Below are positions 25,058-33,381 of a DNA stretch of 64,000 nucleotides, one piece after another; position 1 is the first letter of the stretch; every line of letters begins with the position of its first letter. This stretch comes from Contendibacter sp031732755 (GTDB taxonomy: Bacteria > Pseudomonadota > Gammaproteobacteria > Competibacterales > Competibacteraceae). A program made the position numbers and the translations under genes. Location of the stretch: contig JAVMKI010000079.1 of NCBI GenBank assembly GCA_031732755.1, positions 1-64,000 of the forward strand, given 5' to 3'. Below the pieces are notes generated by a model that ran no database searches, was not told the DNA's origin, and saw only the letters and a program-made list of their open reading frames with translations.

Positions 25058-26260
25058 ATGATTGTTGCAACTGTTGAAAAAAATCGAGTTCCGTCATCGA
25101 AAACAGCCTTTCTGAATCTGGGATTTCGGCCATTTTTCTTGGGCGCGGCCGTTTTTTCGATTATTTCCATTGTCTTTTGGATGGGTGTTTATGTCTTTCA
25201 ACTACCTTTCCGCGTAGAAAAAATATCCTATTTTCAATGGCATGCCCATGAAATGATCTACGGATTCACCATGGCGGTAATTGCTGGTTTTTTGCTAACC
25301 GCCGTTAAAAACTGGACAGGCGTGCAAACTCTTCACGGATTCAGTTTATTGGCTTTGTTCGCCTTGTGGGTATTGGCGAGAATCCTATTCCTGTTCGGGA
25401 CGAATTTTATATTCACTGCTGCGATTTTCGATATTTCTTTCATGCTATTTCTAATAATTTCGGTAGTTTATCCTATTGTAAAAGTCAAGCAATGGAAGCA
25501 GATCGGCATTATGGCAAAACTCATATTTCTAGCCATTGGCAATAGCTGTTTCTACCTTGGGGTGGCTGGGATCGTTGAGAATGGTGTATATCTCGGTATT
25601 TACGGTGGGCTATTTTTGATTATTGGATTGATGATCACCATGGGCAGGAGATTAATCCCATTTTTTGTCGAAGTCGGTGTTGGTTATCCAGTAAAGCTTT
25701 TTAACTCGAAATGGCTAGATATATCAAGTCTTATTCTGTATCTAGCATTTTTTATTGTAGAAATATTCGTTGGAAATAGCCAGATCGTGGCATTCATTTC
25801 ATTATTTCTGTTTATTATCACTTCGATCCGGTTAATCGGATGGCACACTGTTGGAATTTGGAGAAAACCGCTATTATGGAGCTTGTTTGTCGCATTTTTA
25901 CTGATCGATTTCGGTTTTTTGCTAATGGCGCTAATTCCATTCTTAAGTTTCTCAAAATTCGTCGCAATACATGCCTTTAGTTTCGGTGGCATAGGCGTTG
26001 CGACACTCAGTATGATGGCCCGTGTCTCGCTGGGACACACCGGAAGAAATGTTCAGAATCCACCCAAATGGATCACCTTTTCTTTTATAATTCTCATTGC
26101 AGGCAGTATAGTCAGAGTGATATTGCCCTTGATTGACGCGAATTATTATTTGTCTTGGGTATTAATATCCCAAATTTTGTGGATTGTGGCCTTTTTGATA
26201 TTCGTCATTATCTACGCCCCCCTACTGATCAAACCAAGAGTTGACGGGCGGTTTGGCTAA
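25058..26260 (+). CDS. nnrS: NnrS family membrane protein
   Basis: A 400-residue inner-membrane protein with about 12 hydrophobic spans. The NnrS signature FQWHAHEMIYGF...AGFLLTA...NWTG is intact near residues 58-90, and histidines recur in later spans (IGWHTVG, AIHAFSFGG, LGHTGRN). NnrS proteins bind heme and copper and protect cells from nitrosative stress during denitrification. By eye the GC content is far below that of the surrounding genes and the codons are AT-rich, suggesting transfer from another source. No FNR/DNR box is visible in the 74-bp gap upstream. Confidence 0.92.
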   Translation: MIVATVEKNRVPSSKTAFLNLGFRPFFLGAAVFSIISIVFWMGVYVFQLPFRVEKISYFQWHAHEMIYGFTMAVIAGFLLTAVKNWTGVQTLHGFSLLALFALWVLARILFLFGTNFIFTAAIFDISFMLFLIISVVYPIVKVKQWKQIGIMAKLIFLAIGNSCFYLGVAGIVENGVYLGIYGGLFLIIGLMITMGRRLIPFFVEVGVGYPVKLFNSKWLDISSLILYLAFFIVEIFVGNSQIVAFISLFLFIITSIRLIGWHTVGIWRKPLLWSLFVAFLLIDFGFLLMALIPFLSFSKFVAIHAFSFGGIGVATLSMMARVSLGHTGRNVQNPPKWITFSFIILIAGSIVRVILPLIDANYYLSWVLISQILWIVAFLIFVIIYAPLLIKPRVDGRFG

Positions 26261-26292
26261 CGTCAACGATCCGGCATCGGACGATGAATCGC

Positions 26293-26538
26293 CTATTGCT
26301 CCTTATTCCGGAGCTGCCGGATATCCTCCCACGGACCGGTTTGGATTGGACTATTCGGGTCGAGGGTTGACGGCGCGTTCAGTATCGCCGCCAAGTCCAA
26401 TTGGCGCATGGCGGAAATCGCGTATTCCCAGCGGCCCTCGGCGCACAGGCCGCGCACCCCACCTTCTTCGTAAGCCTCCAGCGCCGCCTGGATGCAGGCG
26501 GCGCGCACCGTTTCGGCCAGCGGTCGCGGATCGGTCAT
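26293..26538 (-). CDS. Small conserved protein of the nor operon (81 aa)
   Basis: An 81-residue soluble protein: TVRAACIQAALEAYEEGGVRGLCAEGRWEYAI-type helices in residues ~10-45, then a variable tail. Similar short frames occur beside denitrification and cytochrome genes, sometimes loosely labelled acetyltransferase, which this length does not support. It starts 12 bases after the norD stop with GGAG before the ATG, so it is the last gene of the norCBQ...D operon. Function unknown. Confidence 0.65.
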   Translation of the reverse strand: MTDPRPLAETVRAACIQAALEAYEEGGVRGLCAEGRWEYAISAMRQLDLAAILNAPSTLDPNSPIQTGPWEDIRQLRNKEQ

Positions 26539-26550
26539 GGGTTCTCCGGT

Positions 26551-28383
26551 TCAGTGGGTCAGCCGCGTGTACAGCAGCAGCAGGCGGCGCGGCAACTCTT
26601 CCGGGTGGCGGATCAGCACAAATCCGTCCCGGCCAAACAGGTACGGCAGGTATTCATCGGCTTCCTGGTCGATGGTCACGCAGAAGGGCCGCAAACCGGC
26701 GCGGCGGGCTTCCAGCAGCGCCATGCGGGTATCCTCGATTCCATATCGCCCCTCGTAGTGATCGAGATCGTTCGGTTTGCCGTCGGTCAGCAACAGCAAC
26801 AGACGGCGAGCGGCGGTCTGTCCGCCGAGCAAGTGGGTTGCATGGCGCACGGCGGCGCCCATGCGGGTGTAATAACCCGGTTTGATCGCGTTGATCCGCC
26901 CGCGCACCGCGGCATTGTAGCGCTCGCCGAACGCCTTGATTCGTTGCACCCGCACATGCTGGCGTTTGCGCGACGAAAAACCGTACAGCGCGAAGCGGTC
27001 GCCGGTCATCGCCAGCGCTTCGGCGAATAGAAACAGACTGTCGCGAATGACTTCGATCACCCGACCCTGGTTGTTGACCCAGGCGTCGGTGGACAGCGAC
27101 AGATCGGCCAACAGCAGGCAGGCGAGATCGCGTTCCTGCCGCGCCAGTTGCCGGTACAGGCCGCGCTCCCGACCGTGCCCACCGCTGGCGCAATCGGCGG
27201 CGTGGCGCACGCAGGCATCCAAATCGAGTTCCTCGCCGTCGGGCTGGGCACGGTGCCAGCCCTGAGCGGGTCGCAGGATTTCGAATTGGCGGCGCAGGCG
27301 CTGGGCGCTTCGACGCAGGGCCGGAGGCAATTCGCAGGGTTCGGCGCGGCGGGCCAGCATCTCTTGCACGCAGCAATACTCCGGCAGCAGCGCGCGTTTG
27401 CGGTAATCCCATTCCGGCAGCTTGATCCCCGGCCCCAGCGGTACATCGTCCTCGCTGGCCGAGGGTAGGTCGAGGTCGAAACGCACCCGGGAGGCGGTGT
27501 TGGCGCCGTCCTGGCTGACGCTGAGCACATCCATGTCCCGCGCCGCCGCCGCGTTGGGTTCGGAATCGTCGTCGTCGGGCCGGTTGATCCGCACGAACTC
27601 GGCCCAGGACAGCAGACTTTCCGCACGGAAGGGCAGCAGAAAAGGACTTTGGCGTTCCGGCAAATCCACGGATTCGGCGTGACGCCGGCGGCGGTCGCGT
27701 TCCGCCGGCAAACCGCCACCGGGCGACGGTTTGTCGGCATCGCGTCGCCGGGATCGGGCAGCGGCGCGGGTTGGGGCGGGATAGAGCCAAAGCGGTACCG
27801 GCGACGGCGGACGACGGGCGGCGGGCAGCTCCGTCACGCTACCGGGCTGTTGCAACGCCCGCCGTAACTGGGTTTCCCGAGCCGCTTCGTCGGGCGGCAA
27901 CCGTTCCGGCGCCCGCCGCGCCGCCAGCACGGCGGCCACCAGTCGCCGGTAGCGCGTCCGCAGGCCGGGATAGCGCTCCAGCACCCGCACGGTCGCCCGC
28001 TGGTTGCCGGTCAGCCAATCGGCATCCGGGCCGATGGCGTCGTGAGCGGCGGCCAGCGCGATCAACCACAGATATAAGTCTTGGTTGAGCTCCCGGCTTG
28101 GCAGCAGCGCCAGTTCCGCCGGCAGTTGCAGGGTTTCCGGATCGCGGCGGGCCAGATCCGTCCGCTCTCCCACTCCGGCGACCCGCGCCAGCCAACCGCG
28201 TCGCGCGCCATGCCGAATCGCCGCCGCCGACGCGACCCGCAAGCCGGGGTCGCCGCCGAAGGCGCGGAACAGCAGACCGGCGGTTTTCTCGATCTCGGCG
28301 AGAGTGACCGCTGCGTCCGGGTCATGGCGTTGCGCCGCGCGAGTGATGAAACGATGCCAGAGCGCGCCGACGTGTTCTTCCAT
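26551..28383 (-). CDS. norD: Nitric oxide reductase activation protein NorD
   Basis: A 610-residue cytoplasmic protein with a C-terminal von Willebrand A domain. The metal-ion adhesion site is DLSLST (residues ~427-432), with a later LLTDGKPND strand. NorD works with the AAA+ ATPase NorQ to activate nitric oxide reductase, probably by assisting insertion of the non-heme iron in NorB. The N-terminal ~400 residues are basic and helical, as in the family. The start at 28383 lacks a strong ribosome site and lies 18 bases after the 4Fe-4S gene, separated by a palindromic repeat. Confidence 0.92.
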   Translation of the reverse strand: MEEHVGALWHRFITRAAQRHDPDAAVTLAEIEKTAGLLFRAFGGDPGLRVASAAAIRHGARRGWLARVAGVGERTDLARRDPETLQLPAELALLPSRELNQDLYLWLIALAAAHDAIGPDADWLTGNQRATVRVLERYPGLRTRYRRLVAAVLAARRAPERLPPDEAARETQLRRALQQPGSVTELPAARRPPSPVPLWLYPAPTRAAARSRRRDADKPSPGGGLPAERDRRRRHAESVDLPERQSPFLLPFRAESLLSWAEFVRINRPDDDDSEPNAAAARDMDVLSVSQDGANTASRVRFDLDLPSASEDDVPLGPGIKLPEWDYRKRALLPEYCCVQEMLARRAEPCELPPALRRSAQRLRRQFEILRPAQGWHRAQPDGEELDLDACVRHAADCASGGHGRERGLYRQLARQERDLACLLLADLSLSTDAWVNNQGRVIEVIRDSLFLFAEALAMTGDRFALYGFSSRKRQHVRVQRIKAFGERYNAAVRGRINAIKPGYYTRMGAAVRHATHLLGGQTAARRLLLLLTDGKPNDLDHYEGRYGIEDTRMALLEARRAGLRPFCVTIDQEADEYLPYLFGRDGFVLIRHPEELPRRLLLLYTRLTH

Positions 28384-28400
28384 GGCGAACGACGTTGTTG

Positions 28401-28440
28401 CTCACCCCAACCCTTTTCCAGAGGGAGGGGAAGTAGCAAG
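28401..28440 (-). repeat. Palindromic REP-like repeat, copy C
   Basis: CTCACCCCAACCC...AGAGGGAGGGG shows the conserved outer pattern of the repeat family with an imperfect stem. It covers the last codons and the TGA of the 4Fe-4S protein and lies directly before norD, so the C-terminal tail of that protein is repeat-derived. Confidence 0.6.
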
Positions 28441-29415
28441 TTTGAGATTGAATGGCGTGGCCGCGGTCGTGGGTTGTTGGGCAGTCGGTTCGCCCGTCAG
28501 CAGACCCTGCGAGCCATCCGCTTGCAGCGCCTGCTGGCCCGCGATCCAGTTCAACAAACCGCCTTCGGGGTTGTCGCGTTGCACGGTGTCGCAGGCGTCG
28601 ATGCACTGGCCGCATTGGGTGCAGGCAAACATCAGGCGCTTGATGTTGCGGGGTTTGAGGCGCATCGGGCAAACGTGGTCGCAGAACGACTGGCAACCGG
28701 CGCAGTCGCGCGCACGCTCGCGCCGATAGCCGACCACCATCGCCTTGCGGTTGGCCATCCAGGCCAGACTTTGAAACATCCCCACGGCGCAGGCGTAGCG
28801 ACAGAACAAATGCCGGGCCAGGGTGAATTCGATGAACAGCGCCACGGTGGCGACGCTAATGAACAGCGTCTGATTGCGGGTCAGGGTCAAATTAAACAGG
28901 TTGCCGTAAACCTCCACGGGGGGTAACAGGTAAGTGAGCAGCGCCACCGCCCACAGAAAGGCGAAGGCCAGCGCGAAGGGAATCGCCAGTAGCCAGTAAC
29001 GGGCATCGGTGGGAGCCGGCGTGCCGTCGGGATGCCAGGGCGGCCCCGGCTTTCGGTCCCAGACGCTTTGCTTGCCGCTGGCCTTGCGCACCCATTGGTT
29101 GATGGTTTCCACCACCGAGAAATGTGGGCACAGCCAGCCGCAATACAATCGACCCCAGCGCCAGGCGATGCCGAGAAAGGTCACCGCCAGCAGCAACACT
29201 GGCGCGATCGCCCGCAGCAGGATGTTGAAAGCCATCCGATTGGCGTCGATCCGGCCGGCCAGATAATCGTCCAGGCCCAGCGTCCACGGTTGACCGAGCA
29301 CGATCAAATGGCCCTGGGTCAGGTCGAAGCGCAGCAGATCGAGGACCGGGGCGAATAGAAACAGGATGAAGAAACCGCCCTGGTAGAAGACGCGCTTGCG
29401 TTGAAAGGGAGTCAT
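28402..29415 (-). CDS. NapH/CcoG-like 4Fe-4S membrane ferredoxin of the nor operon
   Basis: A 337-residue polytopic membrane protein with four or five spans and ferredoxin motifs. C92-X3-C96-P (CGWLCP) and a later CRYACAVG are the NapH/NosR/CcoG-type cysteine pairs. Two 4Fe-4S groups, CAGCQSFCDHVCP and CTQCGQCIDACD, lie in the C-terminal third on the cytoplasmic side. It may pass electrons during maturation or copper/iron handling for NorCB. The ATG at 29415 overlaps the preceding stop (29412). The last ~15 residues (FNLKLATSPPSGKGLG) come from a palindromic repeat. Confidence 0.85.
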   Translation of the reverse strand: MTPFQRKRVFYQGGFFILFLFAPVLDLLRFDLTQGHLIVLGQPWTLGLDDYLAGRIDANRMAFNILLRAIAPVLLLAVTFLGIAWRWGRLYCGWLCPHFSVVETINQWVRKASGKQSVWDRKPGPPWHPDGTPAPTDARYWLLAIPFALAFAFLWAVALLTYLLPPVEVYGNLFNLTLTRNQTLFISVATVALFIEFTLARHLFCRYACAVGMFQSLAWMANRKAMVVGYRRERARDCAGCQSFCDHVCPMRLKPRNIKRLMFACTQCGQCIDACDTVQRDNPEGGLLNWIAGQQALQADGSQGLLTGEPTAQQPTTAATPFNLKLATSPPSGKGLG

Positions 29416-29819
29416 GACAGCAGATTTCCAACCAGAGGGTACCGACAGGGCTGTCCGGCCAGCGCTCGCGCCAGGCCGAGAATGCCGAGGACGACCAGTG
29501 TGGTGTGCGCCGTGGTGAAATAGAGAATGACGACGACCCAGGTCCAACCGGAATCGTAGCCGCCCAAGGCGACGATCAGCAGGTTGGCGAACACCAGCAG
29601 CGCGCCCGCCCACAGGCTGGCCGACACCGTGTGCCGTAAATGTATCCGCGCCAGCGGCGGCGCGTTTTGGCGATAACGGAGAAACAGCCACAACAGCAGC
29701 AGAAACCCCGGACCGGGCAACAGCAGCAGGTTGATCAGATACAGCGATTCGGCGGCGATGGCCAGTCCCTGGCCGGGCGGCCCATCGTCAACGGGCGGCG
29801 GTTCAGGCAAAGCTGGCAT
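29412..29819 (-). CDS. Small polytopic membrane protein of the nor operon
   Basis: A 135-residue protein with three hydrophobic segments (about 27-46, 66-86 and 92-115) after a proline-rich N-terminus. No family is identified with certainty; comparable short membrane proteins sit between norQ and norD in other denitrifiers. Its ATG at 29819 has GGAGG and lies 17 bases inside the end of norQ. Its stop overlaps the 4Fe-4S gene, so the three are translationally coupled. Confidence 0.7.
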   Translation of the reverse strand: MPALPEPPPVDDGPPGQGLAIAAESLYLINLLLLPGPGFLLLLWLFLRYRQNAPPLARIHLRHTVSASLWAGALLVFANLLIVALGGYDSGWTWVVVILYFTTAHTTLVVLGILGLARALAGQPCRYPLVGNLLS

Positions 29820-30606
29820 TCACCACCTCCAGCAGCGCGGCGGCGGTCCGCGGGTCGTCGGTCAGCGCTTCCACCAGCGCGACCCGGCAGGCGGTGACGC
29901 GATCCATGCCGCCGTGAATCAATTGCGCGGCGTAGACCAGCAAGCGGGTGCTGGGCGCCTCGTCCAGATCGTGTTCCCCCAGGGCGCGAAAGGCGCGGCC
30001 CAGTTCGACCAGTTGCCCGGCGGTGGCGGTGTCGCAACCGGTTTCGCCCATGACGATGGCCCGCTCTCGCTCCGGGTTGGGAAAATCGAAGCGCAGGGCG
30101 ATGAAGCGCTGGCGGGTGGACGGTTTCAGGCTTTTGAGCAGATTTTGGTAACCGGGGTTGTAGGACACCACCAGCATGAACGCCGGCGGCGCCGTCAAGA
30201 CTTCGCCGGTGCGTTCGATCGGCAGCACCCGCCGATCATCGGCCAGCGGATGCAGCACCACCGTGGTGTCCTTGCGGGCCTCCACCACTTCGTCGAGGTA
30301 GCAGATGCCGCCCTGGCGCACCGCCCGGGTCAGCGGCCCGTCGCACCAGACGGTCGCGCCGCCGTGCAACAGGTGCCGCCCCACCAGATCGGCGGCCGAC
30401 AGGTCGTCGTGGCAGGCGACGGTGTGCAGCGGCAAGCCCAGCCGCGCCGCCATGTGGGCGACGAAGCGGGTTTTGCCGCAGCCGGTCGGCCCCTTGATCA
30501 ACAGCGGCAGGCGATTGCGCCAGGCCGCTTCGAACACGGCGCACTCGGTGCCGGAGGGTTCGTAGTAGGGAATTTCCAGGGATCGCGGTTCGGGATGCGG
30601 CTTCAT
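29803..30606 (-). CDS. norQ: NorQ AAA+ ATPase
   Basis: A 267-residue MoxR-class AAA+ protein. GPTGCGKTRF (Walker A, residues ~39-48), CYLDEV (Walker B) and VVSYNPGYQ (sensor 1) are intact, and the length fits NorQ/CbbQ (260-270). With NorD it remodels the NO reductase to load its active-site iron. The ATG at 30606 is preceded by GGAGG eight bases upstream, but this ribosome site is one arm of the palindrome at 30615-30632. Confidence 0.93.
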   Translation of the reverse strand: MKPHPEPRSLEIPYYEPSGTECAVFEAAWRNRLPLLIKGPTGCGKTRFVAHMAARLGLPLHTVACHDDLSAADLVGRHLLHGGATVWCDGPLTRAVRQGGICYLDEVVEARKDTTVVLHPLADDRRVLPIERTGEVLTAPPAFMLVVSYNPGYQNLLKSLKPSTRQRFIALRFDFPNPERERAIVMGETGCDTATAGQLVELGRAFRALGEHDLDEAPSTRLLVYAAQLIHGGMDRVTACRVALVEALTDDPRTAAALLEVVNASFA

Positions 30607-30614
30607 GAACGCTG

Positions 30615-30632
30615 CCTCCCCCGAGGGGGAGG
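30615..30632 (-). promoter_or_regulatory. Palindrome sequestering the norQ ribosome site (repeat copy D)
   Basis: On the plus strand CCTCCCCC (30615-30622) pairs with GGGGGAGG (30625-30632) around GA. On the minus-strand message one arm contains the GGAGG of norQ, so folding would hide the Shine-Dalgarno. The element also resembles the window's palindromic repeat family. It sits between norB and norQ and could lower norQ expression relative to norCB. Confidence 0.6.
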
Positions 30633-30653
30633 GTTGGAATCGCGGGTCAAGCC

Positions 30654-32063
30654 TCAAGTCGCGGCGGGTTGCGCCGCGTCCGCCTCGACGGTTTGCGGTT
30701 TGTCCTTGGCGAAGAAGCTGTAAACGTACACCACCAGGCCGATGAGGAACACGACGCCGGCCAGCCAGCGCATCCAATAGAACATCGCCAGTTGATCTTG
30801 CACCTGCATGAAGGGCTGTGGGTTGGGGATGATCCGCTGCAACCACACTTGCAGGATGCCGGCGGCGGTCAGGAACAGGGTGATGAACACCATGGAAACC
30901 GTCATCAGCCAGAACGACCACATTTCCAGCACCTGCGCGCGTTCCGGGTTGACCTCGCGCCCCCGCAACATCGGCATGGCATAGGAGATAATGGTCAGCA
31001 CCACCATGACGTAGGCGCCATAAAAGGCCATGTGCCCGTGGGCGGCGGTAATCTGGCTGCCATGAGTATAGTAATTGACCGGGGCCAGGGTGTGCAGGAA
31101 GCCCCACACGCCGGCGCCGAGGAAGGCCATCACGCCGGTGCCCAGCGCCCATAGCGTGGCCGCCTTGTTCGGATGCTGGCGGCGGCGGCGGTTGACCATG
31201 TTGAAGCAGAATACGGTCATGGCGAAGAAGGGAATCGGCTCCAGGGCCGAAAAGATCGAACCCCACCACTGCCAGTAGCCGGGAGTGCCGATCCAGTAAT
31301 AGTGATGGCCGGTGCCGATAATGCCGGTGACCAGGGTAAAGGTGATGATGACGTACAGCCACTTTTCGATCACCTCGCGGTCCACCCCGGTGATCTTGAG
31401 CAGCACGAAACCGAGAATGGCGCCCAGGATCAGCTCCCACACGCCCTCGACCCACAGATGCACCACCCACCACCAGTAATACTTGTCCTTGACCAGGTTC
31501 GACGGGTTGTAGAAAGCGAACAGAAACAGCACCGCCAGTCCGACCAGGCCCATCAACAGGATCATGCTGATCGCGGTCTTGCGGCCCTTGAGGATGGTCA
31601 TGCCGATGTTGTACAAAAAGGCCAGCGCCACCACCACGATGCCCAGCTTGGTCGGCAGCGGCTGCTCCAGGAACTCGCGGCCCATGGTTTCCAGCAGTTC
31701 GTTGCCGGTCAGCTCCGCCAGGGTGGCGTAGGGCACCGCCAGATAGCCCACCACGGTCAACGCGCCGGCGATCAGGAAGATCCAGAACAGCACATGCGCC
31801 AGCAGCGGGCTGTGCAATTCGGTTTCGGTCTCCTCCGGCACCAGATAATAGGCCGCGCCCATGAAACCGAACAGCAGCCAGACGATCAACAGGTTGGTGT
31901 GAACCATGCGGGCGACGTTGAACGGGATCGCCGGAAACAGGAAATCGCCGATCACGTATTGCAGGCCCAGGATCAGGCCGAACAGGATTTGCCCCACGAA
32001 CAGGGCGATGGCGGCGACGAAATAGGGCTTGGCCACCGCCTGGGATTTGTATTGCAACTGCAT
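30654..32063 (-). CDS. norB: Nitric oxide reductase large subunit (cNOR)
   Basis: A 469-residue heme-copper-oxidase-fold membrane protein with 12 spans that reduces NO to N2O. Histidine-containing segments typical of NorB are visible: MVHTNLLIVWLLFG (low-spin heme), VVHLWVEGVWELI with the active-site glutamate, GTGHHYYWIG (Fe-B ligands) and AAHGHMAFYGAYV (heme ligands). It lacks the N-terminal quinol-oxidase extension of qNOR, so it works with NorC. GAGGG precedes the ATG. It is 37 bases from norC. Confidence 0.96.
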   Translation of the reverse strand: MQLQYKSQAVAKPYFVAAIALFVGQILFGLILGLQYVIGDFLFPAIPFNVARMVHTNLLIVWLLFGFMGAAYYLVPEETETELHSPLLAHVLFWIFLIAGALTVVGYLAVPYATLAELTGNELLETMGREFLEQPLPTKLGIVVVALAFLYNIGMTILKGRKTAISMILLMGLVGLAVLFLFAFYNPSNLVKDKYYWWWVVHLWVEGVWELILGAILGFVLLKITGVDREVIEKWLYVIITFTLVTGIIGTGHHYYWIGTPGYWQWWGSIFSALEPIPFFAMTVFCFNMVNRRRRQHPNKAATLWALGTGVMAFLGAGVWGFLHTLAPVNYYTHGSQITAAHGHMAFYGAYVMVVLTIISYAMPMLRGREVNPERAQVLEMWSFWLMTVSMVFITLFLTAAGILQVWLQRIIPNPQPFMQVQDQLAMFYWMRWLAGVVFLIGLVVYVYSFFAKDKPQTVEADAAQPAAT

Positions 32064-32100
32064 GATGCTTGCCCTCGCTCTGGATATCGGGAACGGCGGA

Positions 32101-32526
32101 TCAGCCCTCGATGTTGGGCGGCCAGTTTTCGGTGTTGATCTCCGAGGTCCATTTCAGGAACGCCACCAGGTCATCCAGTTGCTGCTCGGTGAAATGGAAC
32201 TGCGGCATCTGCCGGCGACCCGGCACCTGGGTCGGTTGCGCCTGAATCCAGACCTTGATGAAGGCTGGACCGCGCCGTTTGTAGACGTTGCCCAGTTCCG
32301 GCGCGAAGTAGGCGCCCTCGCCCAGCAGCGTGTGGCAACCGATGCAGTTGCGGGTTTCCCACAGCGCCTTGCCGCGGGCGACTTCCGGCGACGGCGTCTC
32401 GGTGGGAATGCGCTGCGGGATGCGCCAGGTGGTGTGAAAAGTGAGGGCGAGAAACAGCAGCACCGAAAAGAGCGTGCCGCCATAGAAAACATTCCGCGCC
32501 ATGGACTTGGTGAAGAACGCGCTCAT
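32101..32526 (-). CDS. norC: Nitric oxide reductase cytochrome c subunit
   Basis: A 141-residue membrane-anchored cytochrome c. The uncleaved N-terminal helix spans residues ~12-31, heme c binds at C61-I-G-C64-H65, and an axial Met sits in RRQMPQFHF. It accepts electrons from periplasmic cytochromes and passes them to NorB. I start it at 32526 (MSAFFTKSM), with GAGG upstream; a longer frame to 32577 is unlikely. The promoter shares a DNR box with the divergent hemerythrin gene. Confidence 0.94.
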   Translation of the reverse strand: MSAFFTKSMARNVFYGGTLFSVLLFLALTFHTTWRIPQRIPTETPSPEVARGKALWETRNCIGCHTLLGEGAYFAPELGNVYKRRGPAFIKVWIQAQPTQVPGRRQMPQFHFTEQQLDDLVAFLKWTSEINTENWPPNIEG

Positions 32527-32626
32527 GAGAACCTCGTTTGTCGGCGACGATGCGAGCCGTCCCGCCGGAATCCGCACCGGGCGGGAACGCGGGAATCGAG
32601 TTTATGTTCCAAAAATCCCGGCCGGC

Positions 32627-32661
32627 ATTCCTTGACCGGGGTCAAATAATTCCTTGACCGG
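32627..32661 (+). repeat. 13-bp direct repeat at the nor promoter
   Basis: ATTCCTTGACCGG occurs at 32627-32639 and again at 32649-32661, exactly 22 bp (two helical turns) apart. The first copy includes the left half-site of the DNR box; the second carries another TTGAC half-site without its partner. This may allow a second regulator dimer to bind on the same face. Confidence 0.6.
32632..32645. promoter_or_regulatory. FNR/DNR box shared by norC and the hemerythrin gene
   Basis: TTGAC-CGGG-GTCAA is a perfect palindrome of the FNR/DNR type with C/G at the variable position. To the right, CATAAT at 32668-32673 is 32 bp centre-to-centre, ideal for class II activation of the hemerythrin operon. 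To the left, CATAAA on the minus strand (32601-32606) is 35 bp away and could serve norC. Confidence 0.75.
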
Positions 32662-32707
32662 CCTTTCCATAATGAACCGTTTTCATGCAATGCAAGGACT
32701 TGGAGCC

Positions 32708-33160
32708 ATGACCACCCTCACCCAGTTTCTCGTCGACGACCACCATCGTTGCGACGCATGTTTCGCCGCCGCCGAGGAAAAAGCCCAAACCGGCGATCCG
32801 GCCGGCTGCCATCAGCGCTTCCAGCAGTTCCGCGCGGCGATGGAGCATCACTTTCGGCAGGAGGAAACGGTGTTGTTTCCCGCCTTCGAGCAGGCTACCG
32901 GTAACACCCTGGGGCCAACGCGGGTGATGCGACTGGAGCACCAGCAGATGCGACAGACATGGAGCGAGATGGAGCAGACGCTGGCCGGCGGCGACCTGGA
33001 CGAGTTTCTGGGGCAGGCGGAGACCCTATTGATCCTGATGCAGCAGCACAACATCAAGGAGGAGCAGATGCTGTATCCGATGTGCGACCGGGTGCTGGGC
33101 GCTATCGCCGATTCAGTGATCCAGGATATGCGCGACCTGCCGGCGGATCAACCGACATGA
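32708..33160 (+). CDS. Hemerythrin HHE domain protein
   Basis: A 150-residue four-helix-bundle protein with the ligand pattern of HHE hemerythrins: DDHHRCD near residue 10, HHFRQEETVLFP (residues ~46-57), EHQQMR, and QQHNIKEEQMLYP near 118. It likely binds a di-iron centre and handles O2 or NO, or helps repair iron centres as in the YtfE/DNR-linked relatives. The ATG at 32708 has GGAG 7 bases upstream; a TTG-started longer frame at 32654 is rejected. It is divergent from norC under a shared DNR box, and its stop overlaps the DUF2249 gene. Confidence 0.88.
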   Translation: MTTLTQFLVDDHHRCDACFAAAEEKAQTGDPAGCHQRFQQFRAAMEHHFRQEETVLFPAFEQATGNTLGPTRVMRLEHQQMRQTWSEMEQTLAGGDLDEFLGQAETLLILMQQHNIKEEQMLYPMCDRVLGAIADSVIQDMRDLPADQPT

Positions 33161-33381
33161 GCGCGCCCGAAATCCTGGTGGACGGGCGGGGCCTGGAGCC
33201 GCCGGAGCCGATGGAGTGGGTGCTGGCGGCATTGGACGAAATGCGGCCGGGGCAGCGGGTGCGCTTTCTGATTCACCGCCAACCCTATCCGCTCTACGAC
33301 ATCCTGCGCCGCTATCGTTATGCCTACACGGTCGAGACCCGCGCCGACGGCCATTTCGAGATTCTGATTGCGCCGCCATGA
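33157..33381 (+). CDS. DUF2249 domain protein
   Basis: A 74-residue TusA-like small protein. ILVDGRGLEPPEPMEWVLAAL (first 25 residues) and the strand-forming second half match DUF2249, often fused or adjacent to hemerythrin domains in denitrifiers. The role is not established; an NO-stress or Fe-S-related function is inferred from neighbours. ATGA overlaps couple it to the hemerythrin gene before and the membrane-protein gene after it. Confidence 0.85.
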   Translation: MSAPEILVDGRGLEPPEPMEWVLAALDEMRPGQRVRFLIHRQPYPLYDILRRYRYAYTVETRADGHFEILIAPP

